DNA of 64,000 bases from JBDSKH01 sp035495435 (GTDB lineage: Bacteria > Actinomycetota > Actinomycetes > Actinomycetales > Microbacteriaceae), in the NCBI GenBank assembly GCA_035495435.1, contig DATJFV010000072.1:1-64000 (forward strand), read 5' to 3'. The notes beneath the pieces are model-generated. The model searched no databases and had not been told where the DNA came from. It saw only the letters and a list, made by a program, of their open reading frames with translations. Position numbers and translations under genes: made by a program. Positions 15,920 to 24,135 of the stretch are shown here, piece by piece (within the stretch, counting starts at the first letter, position 1; each line of letters opens with the position of its first letter).

Positions 15920-16723
15920 TCAGTCGGGCGAGGAGTCGGTCTCGGAGACGGGCGAACCGGGCACGGCCCGGTCGAGCAGGCTTCTGCGTCGCAGCACGAG
16001 CAGGACGGGGGCCGCGAGCATCGCGAGCGCAGCAGCCACGGCGGCCGTGGAAGGTGCGCCCGACACGACCTCGTCAACGGGCGGCGGTGGCACCCGGTCG
16101 CCCCGTGAGCCGAGTGCCGACACGTCGGCGATCGCGGCGCCGCTCACCGCCGGTCGTGCGAGTGCGACGATGGCGGGGCTGTCAGCGGATGCGGTGCGGG
16201 TGGTGAGTGCGGATGGAGCGGTCAGCGAGGGGCCGGCGTCCTGCGCCGCGGTCACGCTGCCGTCGACCAGGTCCGCGACCGGACCGAGCACGGCTGCCAC
16301 CGGCCTGGGCCCGATGAACTCGCCGAGCGCGGTCCCGCCGACGAGGTTCTGCACGATCGTGTCGGCCACCCGGGAGACCGGGGTGGTCACGGATGCCGCA
16401 TCCGGCGCCGCACCGGCGACGGGCGTCTCGGCGATCGCGGTGGCGACGGGGCGCGACGTCTGAGCGATCACGTGGGAGACGACCGCCGACGTCTGATGCA
16501 CGGGTGCGGCCACCGTCTCGGTGACCGCGGAGACGACGCCGCCCAGGAGCGAACTGGACGATCCTTGTTCATCGTGGCCGTCGTCGGCCGACGCGGACGA
16601 GGCCCCGAACACGGTGCCGAGAACCAGCAGGCCCGCGACGGCCCCCAACAGGAGCAACAGCGTGCGCACCACGTGCGGGCGCGATACCTCGTCGTCGATC
16701 GCGTCATCCATCTGCTGTCTCAC
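15920..16723 (-). CDS. Ala/Val-rich surface protein with N- and C-terminal hydrophobic segments
   Basis: 267 residues. A short acidic cytoplasmic start (MDDAIDDEV within the first 13) leads to a hydrophobic segment at about 20-42 ending in GASSASA, which may be a signal peptide or an anchor. A long A/V/S/T/P-rich stretch follows, then a second hydrophobic span near residue 230 ending in VLRRRSLLDR. No known domain is seen. GTG 16723 is chosen because GAGGA lies 8 nt upstream. The gene lies 106 bp upstream of the chaplin-like gene on the same strand; both encode exported low-complexity proteins, suggesting a joint surface role. Confidence 0.7.
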   Translation of the reverse strand: MRQQMDDAIDDEVSRPHVVRTLLLLLGAVAGLLVLGTVFGASSASADDGHDEQGSSSSLLGGVVSAVTETVAAPVHQTSAVVSHVIAQTSRPVATAIAETPVAGAAPDAASVTTPVSRVADTIVQNLVGGTALGEFIGPRPVAAVLGPVADLVDGSVTAAQDAGPSLTAPSALTTRTASADSPAIVALARPAVSGAAIADVSALGSRGDRVPPPPVDEVVSGAPSTAAVAAALAMLAAPVLLVLRRRSLLDRAVPGSPVSETDSSPD

Positions 16724-16860
16724 CCCCCGGTTCCTCAGCAAGTCTCGTTTTTCCACGGTACGTCGCGACCCACGAGCGGTCTACCCCTTGCCAGGGGACA
16801 TCCAGGGAACACGTCCCCGTACACGCTGATCAGACCAGCGACGGCTGCAGGCGGGCACGA

Positions 16861-16866
16861 TAGCCT
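16861..16866 (+). promoter_or_regulatory. -10 element TAGCCT, leaderless promoter of zwf-like gene
   Basis: TAGCCT followed by 6 nt and ATG 16873. No Shine-Dalgarno sequence is present. Confidence 0.55.
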
Positions 16867-16872
16867 CGCCTC

Positions 16873-18243
16873 ATGTCAGCCGCGCACATCGACACCTTGG
16901 TCATCCTCGGCGCGGGCGGCGATCTGACCTCCCGGCTGCTGCTGCCGGGTCTGGCGTCGCTGCTGGCGTCATCGCGAGGCCGTCACCTGCAACTGATCGG
17001 TGTCGATCGCGGGGAGATGACGGATGCGGCCTGGCGAAAGAAGGTCGCCTCGTCTTTCAGCGCAGCGTCCTCCGATCTCGGCGATCGGGTCACCCGGGAG
17101 AGCTTTTACCTGCAGGCGGATGCATCCAGTTCCTCCGACCTCGAGCAGGTGCTCCGGGCCGCAACCGGTCGCACCGCTCTGTATTTCGCGCTGCCGCCCG
17201 CCGTCACCCTGAAAGCGTGCAAGGCGTTGTCGAGCGTGAACCTGCCATCCGGGCTCGTGCTGGCCCTCGAGAAGCCGTTCGGTTCGGATGCCCGCTCCGC
17301 GCGCTCCCTCAACCGGCTGATCGAGACGATGGTGCCCGAGGAGCAGGTGTTCCGGGTCGACCACTTCCTCGGCAAGTCCACGGTGCTCAACCTGATCGGG
17401 CTGCGCTTCGCGAACCGGCTGTTCGAGCCGCTTCTGAGCGCGCAGAACGTCGAGCGGGTCGAGATCGTCATCGAAGAGGCGCTGGCACTCGAGGGCCGGG
17501 CGGGTTACTACGATCACGCGGGTGCGCTGATCGACATGATCCAGAGCCACCTCCTGCAGGTGCTGGCGCTCGCCGCCATGGAGCCGCCCTCGAGCGTCGG
17601 CTCCGAAGACCTGCGGGGTGCGATGGCGCAGGTGCTGCGGGCCGCGCGACCGTGGAAGAAGGACGGCACGGCCTCGCGCCGCGCGCGCTACACCGCCGGT
17701 ACCATCGGGCGGCGCAAGCTCCCCGCCTACACCGCCGAACCCGGGGTGGTGCCGTCGCATCGCACCGAGACGCTCGCCGAGATGACGATCGCGATCGATA
17801 CCTGGCGGTGGGCCGGGGTGCCGTTCGTGCTGCGGTCGGGGAAGGCGATCGGCAACCCGCGGCAGGACGTGGTGTTCCACCTGCGTGATGTGCCGCACCT
17901 GCCGACGGGGTTCCGGGGGCCGGCCGAGGGCGGCCGCGTGCGCATCGGCATCCGACCGGCGACGCTCGACGTCGACCTGGCCACGAACGGGCGCGACGAC
18001 CCGTTCGAACTCGAGCAGGACGTGCTGCACGCCGAGTTCGGCCCGAGCGAACTGAGCGCCTACGGCGAAGTGCTCGCCGAGCTGTGCGAAGGCGATCCGA
18101 CGCTCTCGGTGCGCGGCGACGTCGCCGAGGAGTGCTGGCGCATCGTGACCCCGGTTCTCGCCGCCTGGCGCTCCGATAAGGTGCGGCTCGACACCTATCC
18201 GGCCGGAAGTCACGGCCCCACATCCTGGAAGGGCATCCCGTGA
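16873..18243 (+). CDS. zwf: Glucose-6-phosphate dehydrogenase family protein
   Basis: 456 residues. The N-terminal nucleotide-binding loop LVILGAGGDLTSRLLLPGL, the EKPFG segment and the catalytic signature FRVDHFLGK (Asp-His pair) identify the G6PDH family, the first step of the oxidative pentose phosphate pathway. YYDHAGALIDMIQSHLLQVLALAAME is also typical. The chain is shorter than housekeeping G6PDH (about 490-515 residues) and several positions diverge (GAGGDLTSR in place of GASGDLAxR), so this is probably an accessory paralogue rather than the OpcA-dependent enzyme. The next gene, a GNAT acetyltransferase, overlaps its stop by 4 bp. Confidence 0.88.
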   Translation: MSAAHIDTLVILGAGGDLTSRLLLPGLASLLASSRGRHLQLIGVDRGEMTDAAWRKKVASSFSAASSDLGDRVTRESFYLQADASSSSDLEQVLRAATGRTALYFALPPAVTLKACKALSSVNLPSGLVLALEKPFGSDARSARSLNRLIETMVPEEQVFRVDHFLGKSTVLNLIGLRFANRLFEPLLSAQNVERVEIVIEEALALEGRAGYYDHAGALIDMIQSHLLQVLALAAMEPPSSVGSEDLRGAMAQVLRAARPWKKDGTASRRARYTAGTIGRRKLPAYTAEPGVVPSHRTETLAEMTIAIDTWRWAGVPFVLRSGKAIGNPRQDVVFHLRDVPHLPTGFRGPAEGGRVRIGIRPATLDVDLATNGRDDPFELEQDVLHAEFGPSELSAYGEVLAELCEGDPTLSVRGDVAEECWRIVTPVLAAWRSDKVRLDTYPAGSHGPTSWKGIP

Positions 18244-18734
18244 TTCCTGCGGTCGAGGTGGTTCCGGCGAGCGTCACCGACCTGATCGTGCTGGTGCAGG
18301 ACCGGGCGGCTTTCGCCCGGCGGATGGGGTCGCCGACTCCCAGCGGATGGCCCGAGTTCCCTGAGGCGCTGCCGTTCACCATCGACCGCCTGAACTCCCA
18401 CCCGCAAGAGGCGGAGTGGTGGATGCACTTCTTCTTCGTCAACGGGCTGGTGGTCGGCTCGGGCGGATTCGTCGGCCCACCGCGCGGGGGGCAGGTCGAG
18501 ATCGGGTACGAGATCGCTCCGGGGTTCCGCCGCCGCCACTACGGCACGGGCGCCGCGTCCGCTCTGACCGCCAAGGCGTTTCAGAGCCGCGAGGTGCGGT
18601 CGGTGATCGCGCACACGATGCCCGAGGAGGGGCCCGCGACGAAGGTGCTCGACGCGGTGGGGTTCACCAACGAGGGCGAGGTCAAGGACCCGCAGGGCGT
18701 CACCTTGTGGCGGTGGCGGATGCTGCGGCCGTAA
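18240..18734 (+). CDS. GNAT family N-acetyltransferase
   Basis: 164 residues. GQVEIGYEIAPGFRRRHYGTGAASAL contains the acetyl-CoA-binding R/Q-x-x-G-x-G/A region (here RRRHYGTGAA), followed by VIAHTMPEEGPATKVLDAVGF, the usual C-terminal GNAT helix and strand. This is the RimJ/RimL-like subgroup. The substrate is not predictable. The GTG start overlaps the stop of the upstream dehydrogenase (GTGA), implying co-translation. Confidence 0.88.
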   Translation: MIPAVEVVPASVTDLIVLVQDRAAFARRMGSPTPSGWPEFPEALPFTIDRLNSHPQEAEWWMHFFFVNGLVVGSGGFVGPPRGGQVEIGYEIAPGFRRRHYGTGAASALTAKAFQSREVRSVIAHTMPEEGPATKVLDAVGFTNEGEVKDPQGVTLWRWRMLRP

Positions 18735-18743
18735 TTCGCAGCA

Positions 18744-18758
18744 TCCTCATTGTGAGGA
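18744..18758 (+). terminator. Small hairpin after the GNAT gene
   Basis: TCCTCA (18744-18749) and TGAGGA (18753-18758) form a 6-bp stem with a 3-nt loop, 9 bp after the stop codon. It is short and has no U-run, so terminator function is only possible. Confidence 0.35.
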
Positions 18759-18785
18759 CCACCCCGTTTCCCAGCGGCGGCTCCG

Positions 18786-18791
18786 TAGCGT
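18786..18791 (+). promoter_or_regulatory. -10 element TAGCGT, leaderless promoter of glycosyltransferase gene
   Basis: TAGCGT followed by 6 nt and GTG 18798. Confidence 0.5.
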
Positions 18792-18797
18792 CGAGGG

Positions 18798-20201
18798 GTG
18801 CGACCTCTTCCATCGGGCAGGCAGTTCGCGGTCACCTGGGGCATCCCCGACGACTTCGGCGGGATGACCACGGCGATGCTGCAGCGCTCGCGCGCGTTCG
18901 TGCACCTCGGCGGCGCGACCGTCGACATCTTGACCTTCGACGCCCGACCCGACTACCCCGAGGTCGAGCGACGGCTGCGCGCGTCGGGTGATGTCATCGA
19001 CGGCATGCGCCTGCTCAACCTCTACGACTGGCTGCGCGAGAACCCGCTCTCCGGTGGGTCGCTGCGCCTCGAAGCGCACCCGTTCGTCCCCCTCGGCCCG
19101 GCGGAGCGGGGCGCCCTGACCCGCAGTCGCACCGCCGCGGATGGCACGGTGCTGCAGGTGGACCACTTTCGCCGCGATGGGTCGCTGCTGCTCTCCGACC
19201 GCCGTGATGTGCGGCAGACCGGGGTGCTCGGGGGGCGGGCTGTGGTGCTCTGCGACGCGTCGGGGGCGCCGGTGCGCTCCTGGGGCCGCATCCACCACCT
19301 CTATGCCGCGTGGCTCGACCGTCTGACCCGCAAGAAGCCGTCGTTCATGATCGTCGACAGCAAGACGATCGCGCGGTTCATGCTCAGCTACCGGCGGCCC
19401 CACGTGACGACCGTGCATGTGGTGCACAACTCGCACCTCGCCGCCGACGGCGGATTCCGTGAGAGTCGGCGCGATGTGTTCGAGCGGCTGAGCGATTTCG
19501 ACTCGGTGGTGCTGCTCACGGATCGGCAGCGGCGCGACGTGCGGGCAGTCCTCGGCCGGGTGCACAACCTGAGCGTGATCCCGAATGCCGCGCCGGAGGT
19601 CGAGGCCGGTGCTCTCGACCGCGATCCCCGTCGCGGCGTCGTGCTGGCGTCACTGACGGCGCGCAAACGGGTCGATCACGCGATGCGTGCTGCAGGCTCG
19701 GTGGAGGGGGTCTCGCTCGATGTCTTCGGCGACGGTGAACTGCGTTCGCGGCTCGAGCTCCTGACGACCCCGTCGATCGTCCTGCACGGGTATCGGCCGG
19801 ACGCGCGCCGCGAGCTGGAGACGGCATCTTTCCTGGTGGCGACGGCAAGCTCGGAGGGTCTGCCGCTGGTGCTGATCGAGGCCATGGCGGCCGGCTGCAT
19901 CCCGATCGCGTACGACGTGCCCTACGGCGCCAGCGACATGATCGACGGCACGAACGGCATCCTGGTGCCGTCGGGCGATGAGGCGGCGCTCGCCGCCGCC
20001 ATCCGCGCGCTCACCACCGAGCCGCCGGCGGCGCTGGCCCGGCGGCGTCGGCACGCCCGCCGCACCGCTCAGCGCTACACCGATGCCGCGATCACGGCAC
20101 GCTGGCGGCGCGAGTTGCGGGTTGCTGCTCGTCGTCACGCGAGAGCGCTCGCCGCACCCGCAGAGCGAGCCGGTGCGACGGCAGCTCGACAAGCCTCGTG
20201 A
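18798..20201 (+). CDS. Glycosyltransferase family 4-like protein (TagE/poly-glycosylating type)
   Basis: 467 residues. The N-terminal WGIPDDFGGMTTAMLQRSRAF is the start of a GT-B fold, close to the DFGGMT pattern of TagE-like and stealth-linked transferases. The C-terminal donor domain has ASLTARKRVDHAMRA, FGDGELRSRL, LHGYRPDARRELE and SEGLPLVLIEAMAAGCIPIAYDVPYG, which carries the EX7E-type acid residues. It probably glycosylates a wall polymer such as teichoic acid. The last 110 bp overlap the convergent acyltransferase gene. The C-terminal tail is Arg/Ala-rich. Confidence 0.88.
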   Translation: MRPLPSGRQFAVTWGIPDDFGGMTTAMLQRSRAFVHLGGATVDILTFDARPDYPEVERRLRASGDVIDGMRLLNLYDWLRENPLSGGSLRLEAHPFVPLGPAERGALTRSRTAADGTVLQVDHFRRDGSLLLSDRRDVRQTGVLGGRAVVLCDASGAPVRSWGRIHHLYAAWLDRLTRKKPSFMIVDSKTIARFMLSYRRPHVTTVHVVHNSHLAADGGFRESRRDVFERLSDFDSVVLLTDRQRRDVRAVLGRVHNLSVIPNAAPEVEAGALDRDPRRGVVLASLTARKRVDHAMRAAGSVEGVSLDVFGDGELRSRLELLTTPSIVLHGYRPDARRELETASFLVATASSEGLPLVLIEAMAAGCIPIAYDVPYGASDMIDGTNGILVPSGDEAALAAAIRALTTEPPAALARRRRHARRTAQRYTDAAITARWRRELRVAARRHARALAAPAERAGATAARQAS

Positions 20202-21228
20202 AGCCTTCGGCCACCAGCAGGCTCGCCGGAATGCCGACGGCCAGCACGGCCGGCCAGGCGGCCTCACCCCACAGGTAACCGAGGGTCATCAGCACGGGAA
20301 CGTGCACGAGGTAGAGCGAGAACGACACCCGCCCGAGCCAACGCGGAACCGCGTACGAGAGCGCTGATGCGGCACCGCGCGATCCCAGCGCGGTGACGAC
20401 CAGGCCGACGGCCCCGGCCGCGGCCATGCCCCACAGCACGGTGCCGCCGGTCGTGTCGGGGCGGATCAGCGGACGGGCGAGCCACCCGGCGATCAGGGTC
20501 GCTGCAGACACGCTTGCCGCCGCGATCCAGAACCCGCGGGAACGTCGCGCACCCCAGGCGCGGACATCCTCGACGCGCACGGCCAGCAGCGTGCCGGCGA
20601 GGAACACCGGAAGGTAGACGAGCGCCTCGACGTCGAGCACGCGCCCCGCGACGCTCAGCAGCACCGCCGCACCCGCTGCGGGGAACGCCCACCGTCGAAG
20701 CAGCAGGGCGATGCCGATGAACACCGGCAGGGCGATCGAGAACGCCACCTCCCAGCGCAGCGACCACAGCACGTTGTCGAGCTTGTACACCGCCGGCCAC
20801 AGCGTCGCCTCCGACAGCAGGCGCTGCCAGGTCACCTCATGGGCGGTGGCGGTCTGCATCCAACTGCCCGCCGACACCGCCGACGGATGCCGCGGCACGA
20901 GGGCGATGAGCGCTGCGGCGACGAGCAGGGCCCCCCACACCGGAAGGTAGAGCCGGATCAGGCGAGACCCGAAGTAGGCGCGCCAGCCGAAGCCGCGGCG
21001 GAGCGCCGGGAGGGCGACGACCAGCCCGCTCAGAGCGAAGAACACCAGTACTGCCTCGGTGCCGGCGAAGACGATCTTGGCCGGGGAGTCGGCCAGCACC
21101 CGGTACACGGTCCCCGCGGTGCCCTCAAGCGCGGGGGCCGCGATCTTGCTGCCGTGGTACAGCACCACCACCAGTGCCGCGAGTCCGCGGAGTCCGTCGA
21201 GTGCCGTCAGGCGAGCCGGGCGAGTCAC
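20092..21228 (-). CDS. Acyltransferase family 3 membrane protein
   Basis: 378 residues, about ten membrane spans. The N-terminus TALDGLRGLAALVVVLYHGS is the hallmark of acyltransferase family 3, with the catalytic H at YHGS, followed by RLIRLYLPVW, the conserved arginine segment. Members O-acylate sugars on cell-surface polymers using cytosolic acyl donors. The neighbouring glycosyltransferase fits a shared surface-glycan role. The 3' end overlaps that gene by 110 bp on the opposite strand. GTG 21228 is preceded by a TAGCCT -10 at 6 nt. Confidence 0.9.
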   Translation of the reverse strand: MTRPARLTALDGLRGLAALVVVLYHGSKIAAPALEGTAGTVYRVLADSPAKIVFAGTEAVLVFFALSGLVVALPALRRGFGWRAYFGSRLIRLYLPVWGALLVAAALIALVPRHPSAVSAGSWMQTATAHEVTWQRLLSEATLWPAVYKLDNVLWSLRWEVAFSIALPVFIGIALLLRRWAFPAAGAAVLLSVAGRVLDVEALVYLPVFLAGTLLAVRVEDVRAWGARRSRGFWIAAASVSAATLIAGWLARPLIRPDTTGGTVLWGMAAAGAVGLVVTALGSRGAASALSYAVPRWLGRVSFSLYLVHVPVLMTLGYLWGEAAWPAVLAVGIPASLLVAEGFTRLVELPSHRLALRVRRALSRDDEQQPATRAASVP

Positions 21229-21234
21229 CCGACG

Positions 21235-21240
21235 AGGCTA
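21235..21240 (-). promoter_or_regulatory. -10 element TAGCCT, leaderless promoter of acyltransferase gene
   Basis: TAGCCT on the minus strand with 6 nt to GTG 21228. Confidence 0.55.
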
Positions 21241-21267
21241 GGCAGGCCTCCCTTGGCGGGGCCTGAT

Positions 21268-21711
21268 TCAGGCCTCACCTCGCAGCATCGACACAGCCTT
21301 CGCCACGCGACGTGCCCGGGTATCCTCCGATTTGGCCTCGGTGATGGCACGGGCGTGCTCTTTGCGGTGGCTGTAGGCCAGCCGGTCCCAGGCGGCTGCA
21401 GCGACCGGGTCGGCGGCCAGGGCCGCCGCCAGCGCCTCCGGCACGTCGACCTCGCGCGGGGCCTCGTCGCGTTCGATGGTGACCTCGACGACCTGGCCTC
21501 CGGCCGCGCCGGAGGCGGCACGGTGGGCCGCGTTCAGGCCGACGAGGTTCTTGCCGCCCATCACCGCGGTGGTGCTGCGGTAGGTGTAGCCGCCGTCGAG
21601 GGTCACCACCACGGGAACGCGTTTGCCTTCCAGCTCGGCGACCACCGCATCCGGGATCTCGATGCCCACGTTGTTGCCCAGCTGCAGCAGGGTGGTGGTG
21701 AAGGTGCTCAT
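21268..21711 (-). CDS. YdeI/OmpD-associated family protein with DUF1905 domain
   Basis: 147 residues. The DUF1905 part is TTLLQLGNNVGIEIPDAVVAELEGKRVPVVVTL. The YdeI-type C-terminus is DPVAAAAWDRLAYSHRKEHARAITEAKSEDTRARRV, usually called bacteriocin-protection YdeI/OmpD-associated. The actual function in actinobacteria is unknown. It is the last gene of a four-gene operon led by an ArsR regulator, overlapping the hydrolase gene by 4 bp. Confidence 0.88.
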   Translation of the reverse strand: MSTFTTTLLQLGNNVGIEIPDAVVAELEGKRVPVVVTLDGGYTYRSTTAVMGGKNLVGLNAAHRAASGAAGGQVVEVTIERDEAPREVDVPEALAAALAADPVAAAAWDRLAYSHRKEHARAITEAKSEDTRARRVAKAVSMLRGEA

Positions 21712-22505
21712 GCGAAAAAGTCTCGCACCACCGGAGCGAGCGCGGTGGGTTTCACGTCGTGCGTCTGCCCCTCGAGCACCCGTCGCTCCGAGCCGGGGAT
21801 CGTGTCGGCGACGCGAGCGTTCGCTGCTGCCATCTCCGGTGCGGCCTTCGAACCCCACACCACCAGGGTGGGAACGGTGATCCTCGCGAGCTCGTCGACG
21901 GGGGCCTCGAAGTCGCCGCCCATGACGCGGGCGTCGTACCGGATGGTCGGCCCCACCGCCGACAGCTTCGACCACGTCGCACGCATCAGCCGGAACATCA
22001 CCGGCACGAAGAACGGGGCGCCGATCATCTTCGTCATGAAGTAGTCGACCATGCGTCCGCCGCGACCCTCCGCCGCGAGGCGATCGAGGTCGGCGAGGTA
22101 GTCCCTGTTGCCGCGTCGCCCCACCCAGGGTGCCTCGTATCCGGCGAGGCCGCGCATCGGCTGACCGGCCGCGGCGGCTCGGTAGGCCAGGCCCGCCCCC
22201 GAGGAGAAGCCGAGCACACAGGGCGAGCCGCCCACGGCATCCGCCACCGCCCGCAGATCGTCGAGCTCGAGCTGCACGGAGTACCTCGACGAATCGCCGC
22301 TCTCGCCGCGGCCGCGCCGGTCGTAGGAGACCACCGTGAACGAATCGCGCAGCGCGTCGGTGAACGGCTTCGCCGGCCCGAAGTCGCGATAGCACATGGC
22401 GCCGTCGACCAGGATCAGCACCGGTCCCGTGCCGTCCCGCGAGAAGGCGATGCGGGTGCCGTCGGAGGAGGTGGCCCACTCGGTCTCGACCGTGGCGGCC
22501 GCCAT
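21708..22505 (-). CDS. Alpha/beta-fold hydrolase
   Basis: 265 residues. YDRRGRGESGDSS is the conserved loop after strand 4, LGFSSGAGLAYRAA contains the nucleophile elbow G-x-S-x-G (GFSSG), and VPTLVVWGSKAAPEM plus GQTHDVKPTALAPV hold the acid and the catalytic histidine. The substrate is unknown; many are esterases or haloperoxidase-like enzymes. It sits between an SRPBCC gene and a YdeI-like gene with overlapping stops and starts, so the operon is tightly coupled. Confidence 0.9.
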   Translation of the reverse strand: MAAATVETEWATSSDGTRIAFSRDGTGPVLILVDGAMCYRDFGPAKPFTDALRDSFTVVSYDRRGRGESGDSSRYSVQLELDDLRAVADAVGGSPCVLGFSSGAGLAYRAAAAGQPMRGLAGYEAPWVGRRGNRDYLADLDRLAAEGRGGRMVDYFMTKMIGAPFFVPVMFRLMRATWSKLSAVGPTIRYDARVMGGDFEAPVDELARITVPTLVVWGSKAAPEMAAANARVADTIPGSERRVLEGQTHDVKPTALAPVVRDFFA

Positions 22506-22990
22506 CAGAGACCGCCCTCGAGGATCGCGTCGATCTTCTCGAACGACTCGTTCCAGCCGTCGGCGGTCATGTCGCGGAACTCGGCGGTGAACGGACCCTG
22601 GTGCAGCGTCAGCCGTGTCTTGTCGCCGTGGTCGTGCAGCCAGATGCGCAACCGGATGGGGGAGTGGCCGTCGGGGGTCATCCCGTCGACGCCGCTCTCG
22701 ACGCCCTCGAGGTACTCGGGCGGCACGACTGCGACCAGTTCGGCGCGCACCGGATAGTGCTCGCCCGTGGTGTTGTCGACCATGTCCATGTCCCAGCGGC
22801 CGCCGGGGTGCAGCTGCACCGTCACCGTGTCGATGTCGGTGTGCACCGTGGAGGGCCCGAACCACCTGGCCAGGTACTCCGGCTCGGTGAAGAATTTCCA
22901 CACCACGTCGCGCGGTGCGTTGAACACCCGCGTGATGTAGACGTCGGTGTCGGTCGTCGCCGGCACCTCGGGGACGGTGGCGTCAGTCAT
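22505..22990 (-). CDS. SRPBCC (AHSA1-like) domain protein
   Basis: 161 residues. ITRVFNAPRDVVWKFFTEPEYLARWFGP is the signature start of the AHSA1/SRPBCC family, and TADGWNESFEKIDAIL is its C-terminal helix. Such proteins bind hydrophobic ligands. A SRPBCC gene next to an ArsR gene is a very common bacterial pair. ATG 22990 overlaps the regulator gene by 8 bp. Confidence 0.92.
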   Translation of the reverse strand: MTDATVPEVPATTDTDVYITRVFNAPRDVVWKFFTEPEYLARWFGPSTVHTDIDTVTVQLHPGGRWDMDMVDNTTGEHYPVRAELVAVVPPEYLEGVESGVDGMTPDGHSPIRLRIWLHDHGDKTRLTLHQGPFTAEFRDMTADGWNESFEKIDAILEGGL

Positions 22991-23336
22991 CGTGCTCTTC
23001 TCTCTTCTGATCTTCCCGGTACTCGGCGAGCGCCTGATCGAGGCGGTCGAAGCTCTCATTCCAGAAGCGCTTGTAGGCCCGCATCCACGCGTCCGCCTCC
23101 TTCAGGGGCTGGGCTTCGAGGTGGCTGTAGCGCGCGGTTCCCACACTGCGCCGCGTGATCAGCCCGGCGCCCTCGAGCACCTTGAGGTGCTTGCTCACCG
23201 CGGGCTGGCTCATGCTGAACGGCTCGGCGAGCTCGGCGACGCTCGCGTCGCCCGCCATGAGCCGCATCAGGATGCTGCGCCGGGTCGGGTCGGCGAGGGC
23301 CGAGAACACGGTGCTCAGCTCGTCCGTCGCAGGCAT
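22983..23336 (-). CDS. ArsR-family winged-helix transcriptional regulator
   Basis: 117 residues. ALADPTRRSILMRLMAGDASVAELAEPFSMSQPAVSKHLKVLEGAGLITRR is a typical ArsR/SmtB DNA-binding domain. No metal-binding ELCVCDL motif is present, so this is the non-metal subgroup that accompanies SRPBCC proteins. It heads the operon and probably represses it. An imperfect inverted repeat 6 bp upstream of the start is a candidate operator. Confidence 0.93.
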   Translation of the reverse strand: MPATDELSTVFSALADPTRRSILMRLMAGDASVAELAEPFSMSQPAVSKHLKVLEGAGLITRRSVGTARYSHLEAQPLKEADAWMRAYKRFWNESFDRLDQALAEYREDQKREEHDD

Positions 23337-23342
23337 CTTCCA

Positions 23343-23372
23343 TAACCTTTCAGTTTGATAACCGAGAAGTTA
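23343..23372. promoter_or_regulatory. Candidate ArsR operator (inverted repeat)
   Basis: TAACCTTTC (23343-23351) and GAGAAGTTA (23364-23372) are inverted with 7 of 9 matches. The site lies just in front of the arsR start codon, where an autoregulatory operator is expected. Confidence 0.35.
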
Positions 23373-23426
23373 CGCATGCCCACCGCTGTCGTCAAGCCCG
23401 GCCGCATCCGGGACGTCCGGCCCCGG

Positions 23427-23432
23427 TAGGCT
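23427..23432 (+). promoter_or_regulatory. -10 element TAGGCT, leaderless promoter of small membrane protein gene
   Basis: TAGGCT followed by 6 nt and ATG 23439. Confidence 0.5.
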
Positions 23433-23438
23433 GTGCCC

Positions 23439-23612
23439 ATGAAGGTCTTCGCGTTCCTCGTCGCGCTCGCATTCTTCGCCGGCTCGTTCCTGATGTTCGG
23501 GTACGCGTTCTCAGCCGAGGGAGTCGCGCAGCCTCTGCTGTTCGGCGGGGGCGTGATCGCCGTGGCCGTTTCGCTCGCGATCCCGTTCCACCTGCTCGAG
23601 CTGCTCGACTAG
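23439..23612 (+). CDS. Small two-span membrane protein (57 residues)
   Basis: The frame from ATG 23439 to TAG 23612 encodes 57 residues with two hydrophobic helices, FLVALAFFAGSFLMFGYAF and FGGGVIAVAVSLAIPFHLLE, joined by a short polar loop. A clean leaderless promoter (TAGGCT, 6 nt) supports it as real. The SRPBCC-like gene follows 17 bp later and may be co-transcribed. Function unknown. Confidence 0.65.
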   Translation: MKVFAFLVALAFFAGSFLMFGYAFSAEGVAQPLLFGGGVIAVAVSLAIPFHLLELLD

Positions 23613-23629
23613 CGGCCCGGCAGCCGCAG

Positions 23630-24106
23630 ATGGCGTCATCCGCACGGGCCGAGGGTTTCGCCCCGGCCAAGCCAGACCGCACCTACGTGATCGTGACCCG
23701 CAGTGATCCGTCGCGCTTCTACCCCCGGTTCGGTCCGATTCCGGCGACCGTCCGGGTGGACGACCAGACCGGAGCCTGGGATGCACCCGGCCAGAGCCGC
23801 CGGCTGACCCTTGCCGACGGCGGCACCCTGATCGAACGGCTCGAGGTCGTCGACGCCCCCCGCCGGTTCACCTATCGCCTCACCGATTTCACCGGCTTCT
23901 TCGGAACCCTCGTCGCGTTCGCCGAGGCCGAGTGGGACTTCGACGCCTCGGTGGAGGGCACCCGCATCCGCTGGACCTACACCTTCCACGCGCAGCCCAA
24001 GCGGGGCTGGCTCGTGCGACTGATCGTCGTGCTGTTCTGGTCGCGCTACATGCGCCGCGTCCTGCCGACCCTCATCGACGAGGTCCGCGCCCAGACCGCT
24101 GGCTGA
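23630..24106 (+). CDS. SRPBCC family protein
   Basis: 158 residues. The mid-part (LTLADGGTLIERLEVVDAPRRFTYRLTDFTGF, then AEAEWDFDASVEGTRIRWTYTF) follows the START/polyketide-cyclase-like pattern of alternating strands, ending in a hydrophobic-amphipathic C-terminal helix (LVRLIVVLFWSRYMRRVLPTLIDE). The ligand is unknown. The start ATG 23630 lacks a strong ribosome binding site and may depend on coupling to the small gene upstream. Confidence 0.78.
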   Translation: MASSARAEGFAPAKPDRTYVIVTRSDPSRFYPRFGPIPATVRVDDQTGAWDAPGQSRRLTLADGGTLIERLEVVDAPRRFTYRLTDFTGFFGTLVAFAEAEWDFDASVEGTRIRWTYTFHAQPKRGWLVRLIVVLFWSRYMRRVLPTLIDEVRAQTAG

Positions 24107-24135
24107 CCAGACCGCCGGCTGAGCGCGCCGCCGAC

